Assembly (NCBI GenBank): GCA_902651635.1
Contig: CACRSC010000032.1
Span: forward strand, 359,212 to 423,211
DNA length: 64,000 nucleotides
DNA from: Mastigamoeba balamuthi
Lineage: Eukaryota > Evosea > Mastigamoebida > Mastigamoebidae
Direction of reading: 5' to 3'
Position numbers and translations under genes: made by a program. A model generated the notes under the pieces. It ran no database searches. It was not told the DNA's origin and saw only the letters and a program-made list of their open reading frames with translations. Of this stretch, positions 21,236 to 31,548 are shown piece by piece (positions within the stretch are counted from its first letter, which is position 1; the number at the start of each line of letters is the position of its first letter).

Positions 21236-22231
21236 GGGAGGGGGGTGGGGGGGCTGCGATGTGGCTGCGCTGATGCGACAGCACAGCTGGAGGGGGGGCC
21301 CTGGGGATCTGGGGCTGTGTGTGTGAGGGGAGGGAGGGGAAGAGGGCAGTTCGAAAAAGGGGACTGAGGGGGGGCTGCTGTGTGCGCCAAATTGACACTT
21401 GTTTTTGTGCTGAGTTTATCTTTCAGCCCTGGGGCCGATGCGATTGCGATGCGGCGGGTATTCGAGTATTCGACCCCAACCGTAACTGAACCCCACCCCA
21501 CCGCCTCTGCTCCCCAGCGCCACCCGCTGTCCGCGCCGCGCAGGGCCGACGAGAGAAAGAGAGGGCAAGAGAGGGAGCGCCCTCGGCTGCACCGCAATGC
21601 GGGAGCGGAGCACGAGGAGGGCAGGTGGCCAGCGTCGCACGGACCCAACGGTGAAAAGAGGCTGCAGTGCAGTGCCATCAGCGTTCAGTTGAGAGACCCT
21701 GCGGAAAATGCGGGCGTGGGACAACCGCCTGCCTGGCTCCGCTCGGGGCTCCGAGCAGGGCGTGTCCGCGGGGCGGGAGGGTGCTCCTGTCCTCAGTGCG
21801 CCTCCCGCAGCTCGCCCTGGAGCTTTCCACCCCGTCAGGGAGGGCAGTGCATCGCAATCGCAGGGGCTGTCACTGTTTGTTGCTCAGGCGTTGCCTCGTT
21901 GTCCCACGCCCATCTTCCCCAGCGCACAGCAAGGGTGCAGCCTGCACCAGCAGGCCGGGGGCACGTGCTGCTGCTAGAACTGCGCAGTGCACCACCCCAC
22001 CGAGACAACGCAGGCAGCAGCAGCGGCGATGAGCGTGGCAGAGCCCCAACCCCGACAGTAGCCCCGTCTGCTGTCCCGTAGCCTCCGCTGCTCCGCTGCT
22101 CGGGGCAAGATATTTTCCCGGAGAAGATATTCAGCGTCTTTTTCAAACCGCAAAAAGGGCGCGCGCGGGCGCCGTTGTTTTGGGAGCCCCGGAGGCGCCT
22201 GCGCGTCTGCACAGCGTCTGCGCGGACACTG
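21236..22231. promoter_or_regulatory. Long divergent intergenic region
   Basis: This separates the Rap1GAP start (minus) from the next start (plus). No coding potential with recognisable similarity was seen. Near 22107-22140 there are paired GATATT elements around a CCCGG core, resembling motifs found in many introns of this window. Both promoters are presumed to be here. Confidence 0.4.
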
Positions 22232-24765
22232 ATGGCGGCGGCGCGCAGGGTGTTCGAGGCCGAGGACGACAGCCTCCTCGGCAGCCTCGCCCAGCAGCGC
22301 CACAGCCGCCCCGACCGCCTCGACCGCCTCCTCCCCCTCGCCTCCCCCGCTGCCCCTGCCGCTGCCGCCCCTGCCCCTGTGGCTGCGCCGGGGGCCACCG
22401 CCACGAGGGGGGACGCGTTCTTCGAGGACATCGCGCGGAGGCTGAGCGAGCTGGGCAGCGCCCTCCACTCGCCCCCGCCCCCCGCTGGCGCTGCGGCTGC
22501 GGCTGCGGCTGCGACGCCCCTCTGGAGGGCGCAGGCACGCGCGTGGGCCGGCGGCGTGCAGGAGGCGGCGCCTGCGCTGTCGCCGCTGCCCCTCTACGCG
22601 CCTGCTGCGGCGGCGACGCAGTACGCGAGGGACGCGGAGAGAGCGACCAGCGCACTGCAGACGCCCCTCTACGACAGAGGAGCAGCAGCAGCAGCAGCGA
22701 CGAAGACGACGCAGTACGCGAGGGACGCGGAGAGAGCGCCCGGAGCACTGCAGACGCCCCTCTACGACAGAGGAGGAGCTCTGGCAGCAGCAGCGACGCC
22801 GTACGCAGCGACCGCAGGGCCCGCACTGTCGCCGCTGCCGCCCTGCGCCCCAGCGGCAGCGACGTACGCGACGACAGCAGCGCCCCCGCTGCCCCTCCAC
22901 GCCACGGCGGCGACCAGCAGCAGCAGCAGCAGCGTGGACGAGGCTGTGCGCGAGGCGCTGAGGTGCCTGCGCGGCGGGGACGAGGCGGCTGCGGGGGCGG
23001 CGCTGCGGGCGGCGCTGGAGAGGGCCGTGCAGCCGCTGGCGGAGCGCATCGCTGTGCTCGAGCTGCGCACGGCGTCGACGGCGCCCGCGGCCCTCACGAA
23101 GCTGCGCGGCGACGCCTCGCCGATGCTGGGCGACGGCGTCAAGCTCATCCGCGAGAAGAGCGCCGGCGTGGCCTTCAGCGTCGCCCTCGACCCTCAGCAA
23201 CAGCAACAGCAGCAGCGACTGCAGCAGCAGCAGCACCGCAGGCACAGGGCGGCCGCTGTCCCCGACCAGCGCGAGGAGGCCGCCCAGCAGCAGCAACAGC
23301 AGCACGTGCGCAGGCCCAGGGACGACAGGCGTGCGACCGTCGCTGCGGCGTCGATGGCGCAGTACACGGCCAGGCGGCAGCCGCCCGCTGCCCCGCCAGC
23401 GGCCCCTGCGGCGGCGGTGAAGACGCCGAGGGCGGCGCCCGCCAAGGCCGGCACTGCCGCGCCGAGGCAGCGCGTGGGAGCAGCAGCGCTGTCGCCGATC
23501 GCGGGGACGGACCTCGAGGACGAGGCGGACGAGGACATGTTCTTCCTGCTGCCCCCGCGTGAGCCCTCTCTGCTCTGCCGGCCCCCGCGATGGCAGCGGC
23601 ACTCACTCGCGTCCAGGGTGCTTCAGCGGCGAGCAGCAGGTGCAGGTCGACGCCGCGCTGGCGAGGCTGCTGGCGCTCGTGCAGAGCCCGCAGATACCCG
23701 TCCCCTCTGTGCGCGTTGCGTTGCCTCCCGCGGTCCCATTATCGTCTGACCTGCGCGCGTGCGGGGGCGCAGAGAGGGGGCAGGTCACCGCTGGCGAAGC
23801 TGTGCGCGCCTGGCGAGCCCGACTACGCGGCCTGCGCGCACCTGGTGCGATTACAGAGCTGCGCGCACGTCAGGTAGCGCATTGCCCCCCTCAGTCCCGC
23901 GCACGAGCTCTCCCCTCCGCACGCACACGCGAAAATGGCCGGGCACTCCAGGGAAGGGCGCAAAGGCACCGCTCTGACCACCGCTCCCTGGGGTGCGCAC
24001 ATAGCGGCCGCACAGCAGCCCCTGCCCCAGCAGGGAGGCGATGCACCAGGCTCTGCGCAGCCCAGTCCGCTGCGGAGGGTGTAAATGTGTCGCACATCCC
24101 CCCACACCCCCAGCACCGCACGCTGCACACGCACGCACGCACGCAGGGACTCAGGCGCCTGTTCACCCCCATCCCCTCGCAGGTACGTGTGCGACAAGGT
24201 CGTGCGGCTGCAGAGGGCCGCGGGCGTGCAGGAGCTGCTGCGCGAGGCGCAGGGCGCGGCGCCCCGCCTGCTATTCCACGCGCCCACGGACGAGCAGCTC
24301 GACCGCGAGATGAGCGGGCTGCCGGACCCCGCCGAGCCCGAGCCCATGCTGCTGGGCTCGACGCTCGCCGTCGTCGACTCTATCGCCTGCGACGACGACG
24401 CGGCCGACGCCCGCGCGGGCTTCGTGAGGCGCGTCGTCGTGCGGCTCGTGCGGCCGCGGGCGTGGCCGAGGTTCGCGGGGACGCCCGAGGAGTTCGAGGC
24501 GCGCCACGCGAGCGTCTTCGAGCGGCTGCGGCGTGCGGGCCGCGGCGGCGTCGTCGTCGCGGGGTCCGCGGGCGACCCGCACCTGCGGCAGTTCTGCTAC
24601 AGCCTCGGGGGCTCTGCCGCATGCGTCGCCTGCTACTACATCGAGTACAGGGCCTTCTTCGTCGACAGCGCAGCAGCAGCAGCAGTAGCAGTCACGCCCA
24701 AGCAGCAGCAGCAGCAGCAGCAGCAACAGCAACAGCGACAGAGCGTCGCGTGGTCGCGGCAGTAG
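22232..24765 (+). CDS. Unrecognised Ala/Gln-rich protein (four exons)
   Basis: Exon 1 starts MAAARRVFEAEDDSLLGSLA and runs to about 23560 with strong Ala, Pro and polyGln bias. It contains two copies of a unit built on QYARDAERA and LQTPLYDRG. A predicted helical stretch with LRCLRGGDEAAAGAALRAAL lies near 22960. Exon 2 (about 23625-23715) has QVQVDAALARLLALVQSPQ. Exon 3 (about 23793-23875) has CAPGEPDYAACAHLVRLQSC. Exon 4 (from about 24184) has DKVVRLQRAAGVQELLREAQ and a compact region to FCYSLGGSAACVACYYIEYR, then polyGln and a stop at 24765. The C-terminal part looks like a folded domain but matches no family I know. The pattern suggests a scaffold or cytoskeletal protein; that is a guess. 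Confidence 0.65.
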
Positions 24766-24973
24766 TAAACTTATCAGCACACAAGACAACCAGACAACCC
24801 CTCCGTGGAGCACGCGCGTGCCAACAACAGCAAGCAGTGTAACGCTCGTCTTGGGGACCCCTCCCCCGCACAGCGACACTCGGTCGGCAGCTGCTGGTTG
24901 GGCCTGCGGAGGGGGGAGGGCGCACTGTCCTGCGCGCTGGGAGACACAGGGCACGAGAGGCCTGCGTGCGCAG

Positions 24974-26186
24974 CTAGAAGTCCTTCGGCAGCAGCACCTT
25001 GGCCACCTCGGGGGCCACGCTGGGGTTCCCGGCCAGCACGCGCTGCGACGCCAGGTCGTGCGGCCCGCCTGCGCAGTGCGGTCAGACAGCGCGAGACCGC
25101 GCCGGGTGCGCAGCGCACCAGAGGGGTCGAGGACGACGCCGCCGGCCTCCTTGACGAGCACGACGCCCGCGCTGAAGTCCCACACGTGGATCCCCCACTG
25201 CAGCGCAGGCGGGTCAGCCAGGCGGCCCAGCGCCCGCGTGCGCGGTGGGCAGGCACCTCGTAGAAGGCGCAGAAGCGGCCGCAGGCGACGTAGGCCATCG
25301 AGATGGCCGCGGAGCCCGTCATGCGGATAGCCAGCGCCTGCGCCCTGACGAGCCTCGCCACGTTGCTGGGAGGGCTGCTGTCAGGCGCTGCAGGTCTCTG
25401 TGGGCCCGCACCTCGTGACGAACTCTATGTGGCGCTCCTGGCGCGCGGGGCCTGCGCCGACGTTGGTGGCGACGACGGCGTCGAGCAGCGACCGCGAGGC
25501 CGAGACGCTGATGCGCTGGCCGTTGAGGAACGCGCCCCTGCCGCGGGCCGCGGTGAAGGTCTCGCCCAGCAGCGGGCAGTGCACGACGCCGACGACGGGC
25601 TCGGTGCCCGGGGGCGCCACGAGGGCCACGCTGACGCAGACCTGCGGGTAGCAGTGCACAAAGTTCGTCGTGCCGTCGATGGGGTCGACGACCCACGTCG
25701 GCGCCGTCGCGCTGGGCCGCTCCCCCAGCGACGCCTCCCCGGACACGCCCTCCTCCCCGATGAACGCGTGCGTCGGGTACTGCCGCGCGGGCCCGGCGTC
25801 AGGCGCGGATTCAAATGGCCGCCCCGGTCTGTTCTCCAGTTTGTTGTGTTGTGCTGTTTTGTTGTGTTGCGAAGTTTGTTTGCCTTTGCCCGCAGCTGGG
25901 TGAAGATGTGCTTCTCCACGGCCCTGTCGGTCTCTGCGGCGGCTGTCAGACGCGAGGACGCAGCGCTGGGGTGGGGGCACCTGTGACGTAGTCGGCTGGG
26001 GGCCGTGTTGGGGGGGTCTGGGGGTCAGGGGGGGCTGCGGGGAAGACAACTGTGGGGACTGTGCTGACCTGTGCCCTTCTTGTCGACGTGCTTGCTGCCG
26101 TAGAACGCCTTCGAGATGAGATCCCCGGCCTCACGCGCGACCCTCTCGGCCGTCGCGAGGCACTCGTCCAGGTCGAGCTGCTCCAT
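24974..26186 (-). CDS. Inositol monophosphatase family phosphatase
   Basis: These Mg-dependent enzymes hydrolyse inositol monophosphates to free inositol, feeding phosphoinositide synthesis. Exon 1 (26186 to about 26071) starts MEQLDLDECLATAERVAREA. Then come AETDRAVEKHIFTQL, YPTHAFIGEEG (metal-binding Glu), WVVDPIDGTTNFVH (the DPIDGT motif), NVGAG, SAAISMAYVACGRF, WGIHVWDFSAGVVLVKEAGG (the WDxxAG motif) and a final ASQRVLAGNP before the stop at 24974. All metal-binding motifs are present. Six exons are needed. The intron 25780-25889 appears to use a GC donor (CGG then GCAAAG). It starts 114 bases from the divergent DRC9 gene, so the two probably share control sequences. Confidence 0.9.
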
Positions 26187-26300
26187 CGCCGTTGCTGTTG
26201 CCGCTGCGCTGCTTGCGGGGGGTTTGTGGGTGCTTTCGGAAAAAATCCCCCAACCATATCTAGATTTGCGAATCTTATCTCATTCAAACTCGTGTCGCGA
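26187..26300. promoter_or_regulatory. Divergent promoter region with ATCTAGAT palindrome
   Basis: This 114-base gap between two divergent ATGs contains ATCTAGAT at 26258-26265, followed by TTGCGAATC. The surrounding sequence is AT-rich for this genome. The same palindrome occurs in two other divergent gaps of the window. Confidence 0.5.
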
Positions 26301-28066
26301 ATGTCCCACTTCTCCACGAGGGGCATGGGGCCCCTGTCGCTGTCCAACGCGCAGCGCTCCGTCGCCGTGCTCGAGGAGGCCATCGACAAGCTCTCGAGTT
26401 GCGTCGCCTTCGCAATTCGCTTTTCGCTGCCCCTGCAGCTGCGGCAGTGCTCTAAAAATAGCTCCACCCCACACAGTCGCCGGCGTGGTCTCCACGACGT
26501 CGTCGCGCTTCAAGGAGCCGCTGGTCCGCGCCGTGACCGAGTCGCTGACGACGTTCCTGGCGGCCGGGGCGCAGCAGAAGGCGTCCGGGGTGCTGGGCGA
26601 CCCGCTGGGCACCCGCGAGCTGCAGGTGCTGCTCGAGGTCCAGTCGCGCGAGCTGCACATCACCAACAGGGTCCTCGAGAGCAGCGTCGACTCGGGCACC
26701 ACCCCGGAGACCCTCAAGGCCGAGGCCCGCCGCGAGCTCCTCGCCCAGCTGCTCCAGATCGCCGTCCAGGAGCTCTGCACAAAGGTCCAAGCTGCCCCTG
26801 TTCAATTGATTCGCCCCCAGCCTTTCACCCTTGGAGTTGTGCGTGCGAATCCCGTTTTTCTTCATCGTATTCTGCGTCTCTCAGTTGGACCACAGTAGCT
26901 TTGTGGTCATTTGGATCTCGATTCAAGTGATTTTTGTCCGTTCGAAAAACTGGGGCCTTGCATCCATGACTGCAAGTCTCAATGTGCGCCACCGCAGCGG
27001 ACCTACACGGCCCTGTCGACGTTTGTCGAGTGCGAGAGGGCAGCGAGGCAGCTGCTGCCGGCAGCGAAGGAGCGCGAGAGGCTGGCGATGGCCGAGGCGG
27101 CGCGCATCGCGGAGGAGTCGCGCATCGAGGAGGAGGAGGCCAAGGCAGACCGCGAGCGCCAGGAGGCCGAGATGGCGGAGCTGAAGCAGCGGCTGGCAGA
27201 GGCCAAGGCGAGGAGCGCCATCGACGGCAAGGTGCTGAAGAAGGAGCTGAGGGCCAGGGGCGAGACCTCGCGGAGGGTGCAGGCGGAGCGCGAGGCCCAG
27301 ATGACCGAGGAGATCGAGAAGCTCAAGAAGGCCATCGAGATCGAGGACAAGGTCAGCGACATGATGTCCACGTACCTCGAAGAGAAGGCACGCGCCCTCG
27401 TGGTCGTTTGCATTTCATGTAGGATCGAATGGCTGGTGTTCAAGATTGGAGTTGGGTGTTGGAGTTTCCGTCCGGAAGCACGGGACACTGGGTGCTGCCC
27501 AATCAGTGGTTGCGTGGCCACCTTGTGTGTGCTTGAGTGTGTGCGGAGAGGGCAGGAAGGGCGGCGTCACGTGAGTGCTCTGCGTGCATTTGTTTGAATC
27601 TGTGGAAAGCACTTTGTTATTTTTTTTTGTGGTTCGGGAGTCCAGGACGTGCGACACTGCGGGTACCCGACGGCCGGCACTCACGGGCGGCGGCACGCCG
27701 TGGGGCGTACAGCACGGGAGGCTGCAGACGACGGTGAACGAGTGGATGAACAAGTACGACGTGGACACGGAGGACCTGCAGCGGCGGCTCGAGAGCCTGC
27801 GGGCGACCAAGAGCAACGACCTCGAGCGCCTCTACGAGCTCAAGGACCGCTCGCGCGAGATCACCGAGACCATCGCCAAGAAGCGCACGGCTGCCGAGCT
27901 GCAGAAGGAGTACGAGGAGCTGCAGGTGCGCCGCGAGCAGGCGGCCGTCGTCATCCAGTCGGCCTGGCGCGGCCACGTCGACCGCAAGCACTTCAGGGCC
28001 ATGAAGCGCAAGCTCGCCGCCCGCGCCCGCAAGAAGGGCAAGTCCGCCGCCGGCAAGAAGAAGTGA
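26301..28066 (+). CDS. IQCG: Dynein regulatory complex subunit 9 (IQCG-like)
   Basis: DRC9 is part of the nexin-dynein regulatory complex that links doublets and controls motility in cilia and flagella. Exon 1 starts MSHFSTRGMGPLSLSNAQRS and contains VLEEAIDKLSS. Exon 2 (about 26478-26783) contains FKEPLVRAVTESLTTFL and LLAQLLQIAVQELC. Exon 3 (about 26998-27391) is a long charged coiled coil. Exon 4 (27714-28066) has NEWMNKYDVDTEDLQRRLES, LRATKSNDLERLYELKDRSR and an IQ motif, VVIQSAWRGHVDRKHF, with a Lys-rich end. The WMxKYDxDTE block and terminal IQ motif are typical of IQCG/DRC9. This is the best evidence in the window for a flagellated life stage. Confidence 0.88.
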
Positions 28067-28239
28067 GCGTGTCAATTGACTGCACTCCCGGGACCACCTG
28101 TTTTCGCAGGGAGATATTTTATCCCCCAAGAAGATATTCCAGATTCGATCGGGAAAATTCTTGTTGTTGTCATCAACAGACCACACGCACGACCCCACCG
28201 CGCGCGCGTATGCCCGACACTCCCGCGGGGGACTCTGAC

Positions 28240-30906
28240 ATGGCGTTCCCCAACCAGCAGATGCCCCCAAGTGCGCCCGCGCCCCCCGCCCCGCTCCCCG
28301 CGCGCCCATCGCTCCCCCTCCCCCCCCTCCGCCATCCCCCCAGATATCTCCCCAGATATCCCCCACGTCACCAGCGAAGGACTGTTGATGTGGTGCCACG
28401 TAACCCCAGAGAGGGGGTTATTTTCCGATGTATGGAGGATGACTCGTTGCCACATCATGATTTCCCACAGCGAATCCAGGAAATCTCACTGATATTCATA
28501 CAATATCTTCCTGTTCCTCCAGTGGGGATGAACGCGTTCTTCCCGGGCGCCTTCCTGGGCGCCGTGCCGCCGGCGGTGCCGCTGCCCGTGCCCCTGGCGC
28601 CTCCCCCGGCCTCGCCCGCGGGCCCCGCGGTGGTCTCGGCCGCGCCCGTGCTGCTGCCGCCCTCTGCGCTGGCCTCGCAGGCGCAGGCGATCCTCGCGCA
28701 GCTCGCCGAGGCCCCCAAGGCCGCCGCCGCTGCCGCCGCTGCTGCCGCTGCAGGGGCTGCGGGCGCAGGGGCGGCGGGTGCGCAGGCGACGACGGTGTTT
28801 GTGGGGAAGATCGGGCGCGGGGTGGGCGAGGAGGCGATGCGGGCGCTCGTGGGCGCCTGCGGGCCGGTGCGCTCGTGGCGGCGCATGACCGACAGCGCCA
28901 CGCGCGAGCCGCGGGGGTTCGGCTTCTGCGACTACGAGGGCGCCGACGGCGTGCTGGTGGCCCTGCGCGCCCTCGCGGGGCTCGAGACGGAGCCCGGGGC
29001 CCCGGGGCTCGTCGTCCGCGCAGACGAGAAGACGCAGCTCGTCCTCGAGGCCCACCAGCGCCTGCGCCGCGAGGCCCTGCGCGACGCCAAGCGCAGGGCA
29101 GAGGCCGAGAGGCGCGCGCACCTGCCGCCGGGGCTCGAGGGCGCGGCGGCCGCGCGGGGCGACGAGGAGCTCGAGCGCGAGGCGGCGGCCGAGTACGAGG
29201 AGCAGCTCGAGCGCGCCGTCCGCACGGCCGCCGCCAACGCCCGGCGCATCGTCGAGGAGATGCGCGCGCGGGGCCGCAAGGCCGCCACGCCCGCGGCCGC
29301 CGAGGCTGCGGCGAAGCTCGAGCGCGAGATGACCTCGGGCGCCGCTGCCACTGCTGGCGCGGGCGCTGCTGCCCCTGCGGGCTCGGCGGGCGCCGCTGCG
29401 GGGCCCGCGGACGAGACGATCGCCAAGGAGATACACGAGTGGAAGGAGCGCACGACGCGGCGCGACTACGAGCGCAGGCAGCAGCAGCTCGACGAGGAGC
29501 GCGCGCGGGCCGAGCGCTCCCGGCGCGAGCGCGAGGGCGGTCCCTCCCAGCAGGCGGCCGCCACGTCGTCGTCGTCGGCAGCAGCGGCGGCGTCGTCGTC
29601 GCCCGCGGAGGCCACTGCGGCCGCAGCGACGCCGGCGGCAGCGACGCCCACGGCAGCGACGGCGGCGGCAGCGGGGGCGCAGAGGATGACGCCCGAGGAG
29701 GTCACGGAGATGAACGAGCGCAGGCGGTTCCTGGAGCAGGAGCGCGAGCGGGACCGCAGGGAGCGGGAGCGGCTGCGGCGGCTGCGGGAGCAGGACCGCG
29801 AGGCGTGGCGCGAGAGCGACCGCAGGCGGCGCGAGCAGGCCGACCGCGAGCTGCGGCAGTACGAGCGGCGCTACGAGGAGACGGAGCGCGACCGCCTCAA
29901 GCGCCGCGCCGAGCGCGAGCGGGCCGACGCCGAGCGGGCCGACGCCAAGCGCCCGCGCGTCGCGGGGCCCGAGGACCTGCGCCGCGAGCGCGAGGCCGAC
30001 GAGGACGACCGCTACCGCGAGGCCGCGGAGCTGCGCGACCGCGCAGAGGCCGAGCGCAGGGCCCGCGAGGCCGAGGAGTCTGCGCGGCGCGCCCGCGAGG
30101 CCGAGGAGAGCGCGCGGCGCGCGGCCGCCGAGGCCGAGGCGCGGCGCGTGGCCGACGAGCAGCGCGAGATCGAGGAGCACGGGCGCCGCGTCGAGGAGAT
30201 GCTGCGGCAGGCCACCGAGAGCAACCCCGCGGCCCGCGGCTCGTACGGCTCGTTCCTGAGCGCCGGCGCGGGCGTCGTCAGCCCCGCCAGCCCCGCGGTC
30301 GCCGCGGGGGCCTCTGCCTCTGCGCCGTCGCCGTCGCCGGCGCCGCCCGTGGGGCTGAAGCTGAGCGCCGTCGTCGTGGCGACGCGGGCGGGCGCGGCGG
30401 CGGCGGGCGCGGGGCCGGCGACGGTGGTGCCCGCGGCGTTTGTGCCCGACGACAGCGGGGAGGTCATGGACCAGCTGAGCGGCATGGCGCCGCGGGGCAA
30501 GCGGCTCTCGCGGCTCGAGCCCGAGCGGCTGCGCGAGCTCGACGCGCAGGCGGGGCTGCAGCGGCCGCAGGAGCAGCAGCGGCCGCGCAAGAGCGCCAAG
30601 GAGATCGCCGAGGGCATACCGACGGAGCGCGGGGCGCTGTTCGCGTACAGCGTCGCGTGGGACGTGGTCGACGCGCGGGGCATCGTGGAGAAGAAGGTGC
30701 GGCCGTGGGTCTCGCGCAAGATCACCGAGTACCTCGGCGACGAGGAGCGCGACCTCGTCGAGTTCATCGTGCGCCACGTGCGCGAGCACCGCACGCCCGA
30801 CGAGGTCCTCCAGCAGCTGGCCGTCGTGCTCGACGACGAGGCCGAGATGTTTGTCATACGCCTCTGGCGCATGCTCATCTTCGAGGTCCTCTCTGCGCAA
30901 CAATAG
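28240..30906 (+). CDS. RBM25: RBM25-like splicing regulator (RRM, RE/RD-rich, PWI)
   Basis: RBM25 is a nuclear splicing factor that contacts RNA through an RRM and a C-terminal PWI domain. The start MAFPNQQMPP (28240) splices over 28270-28521 to MGMNAFFPGAFLGAVPP, matching the RBM25 N-terminus. An in-frame ATG at 28210 is an alternative. The RRM has TTVFVGKIG and RGFGFCDYEGADGVLVAL. A long region rich in Arg, Glu and Asp follows (about 29100-30240), then a Pro/Ala/Val linker. The C-terminal PWI domain, LFAYSVAWDVVDARGIVEKK through the end, reaches a stop at 30906. The order and sizes match RBM25 of animals and plants. Exon 2 is single and large. Confidence 0.92.
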   Translation: MAFPNQQMPPSAPAPPAPLPARPSLPLPPLRHPPRYLPRYPPRHQRRTVDVVPRNPREGVIFRCMEDDSLPHHDFPQRIQEISLIFIQYLPVPPVGMNAFFPGAFLGAVPPAVPLPVPLAPPPASPAGPAVVSAAPVLLPPSALASQAQAILAQLAEAPKAAAAAAAAAAAGAAGAGAAGAQATTVFVGKIGRGVGEEAMRALVGACGPVRSWRRMTDSATREPRGFGFCDYEGADGVLVALRALAGLETEPGAPGLVVRADEKTQLVLEAHQRLRREALRDAKRRAEAERRAHLPPGLEGAAAARGDEELEREAAAEYEEQLERAVRTAAANARRIVEEMRARGRKAATPAAAEAAAKLEREMTSGAAATAGAGAAAPAGSAGAAAGPADETIAKEIHEWKERTTRRDYERRQQQLDEERARAERSRREREGGPSQQAAATSSSSAAAAASSSPAEATAAAATPAAATPTAATAAAAGAQRMTPEEVTEMNERRRFLEQERERDRRERERLRRLREQDREAWRESDRRRREQADRELRQYERRYEETERDRLKRRAERERADAERADAKRPRVAGPEDLRREREADEDDRYREAAELRDRAEAERRAREAEESARRAREAEESARRAAAEAEARRVADEQREIEEHGRRVEEMLRQATESNPAARGSYGSFLSAGAGVVSPASPAVAAGASASAPSPSPAPPVGLKLSAVVVATRAGAAAAGAGPATVVPAAFVPDDSGEVMDQLSGMAPRGKRLSRLEPERLRELDAQAGLQRPQEQQRPRKSAKEIAEGIPTERGALFAYSVAWDVVDARGIVEKKVRPWVSRKITEYLGDEERDLVEFIVRHVREHRTPDEVLQQLAVVLDDEAEMFVIRLWRMLIFEVLSAQQ

Positions 30907-31548
30907 GCCAATTGAGCATGTACTCCCCTCAACCCCCTCCTCTCTCCTCTCCCTCTCCCGCTCGCTCGCGTGCTCTGCGCGCCTTCGCTTTTGCTTGGTT
31001 TCTAAACACACAAGAGACGGCCGCAAAACACGGATACCCACCACTTCAGAGGCTGCGTGGGCACGAGGGGCTGCTCTGCTCCCCCGTCTCTTTGGGGGCT
31101 GTGGGCGCGGGAGAGAGGCCGCGCAAAGGTAAGGGCACACCAGAGCGCCAGCGTGGTAAACACAGCCCCCCTCTTGCCAGTGGGACGATTGGCGGCGCTG
31201 CCTGTGCTGCCCCCGGGCGCTCTGTTGCTCGCCGCTGTTGCTGTTGCTTGCCCCCCGCGACGACGTCGACAAGGCCTATGCGCTCTGCGCTCTGCGCGGG
31301 CCCTCTGGTGCCTCGGCAGCCCTGTCTGTATGCCCCGCCCTCCCCCCGCCGCCGCCTCCCCCTCGTCCGCGCTGCTGGCCGGGCTGCGCTCTGCACGCCC
31401 CGGTGCTGTGCTTGCGTGTTTGCTGCTGCTCGGCCGTGTGCGTGTGCCTTCGTGCGGTGCGCGACGCCCGACGGAGTAGCCGTTTGCGCACACGCAGGGC
31501 GGGGTGGGCTGTGAGCTGTGTGCTGTGCTCGTGTGGGCTCGCGCGTGG
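30907..31548. other. Intergenic stretch between convergent genes
   Basis: RBM25 and the next gene end toward each other here. No frame with recognisable similarity or clear structural RNA was found. The sequence is rich in CT and GC repeats. Confidence 0.45.

Noticed and set aside
22680-24740. CAG repeats as a possible CRISPR-like array
   Set aside because: They are irregular coding triplet repeats (polyGln, polyAla) with no spacers, in eukaryotic genes.
28486-31272. 928-codon minus-strand frame
   Set aside because: It is antisense to RBM25, whose RRM and PWI domains are clear on the plus strand.
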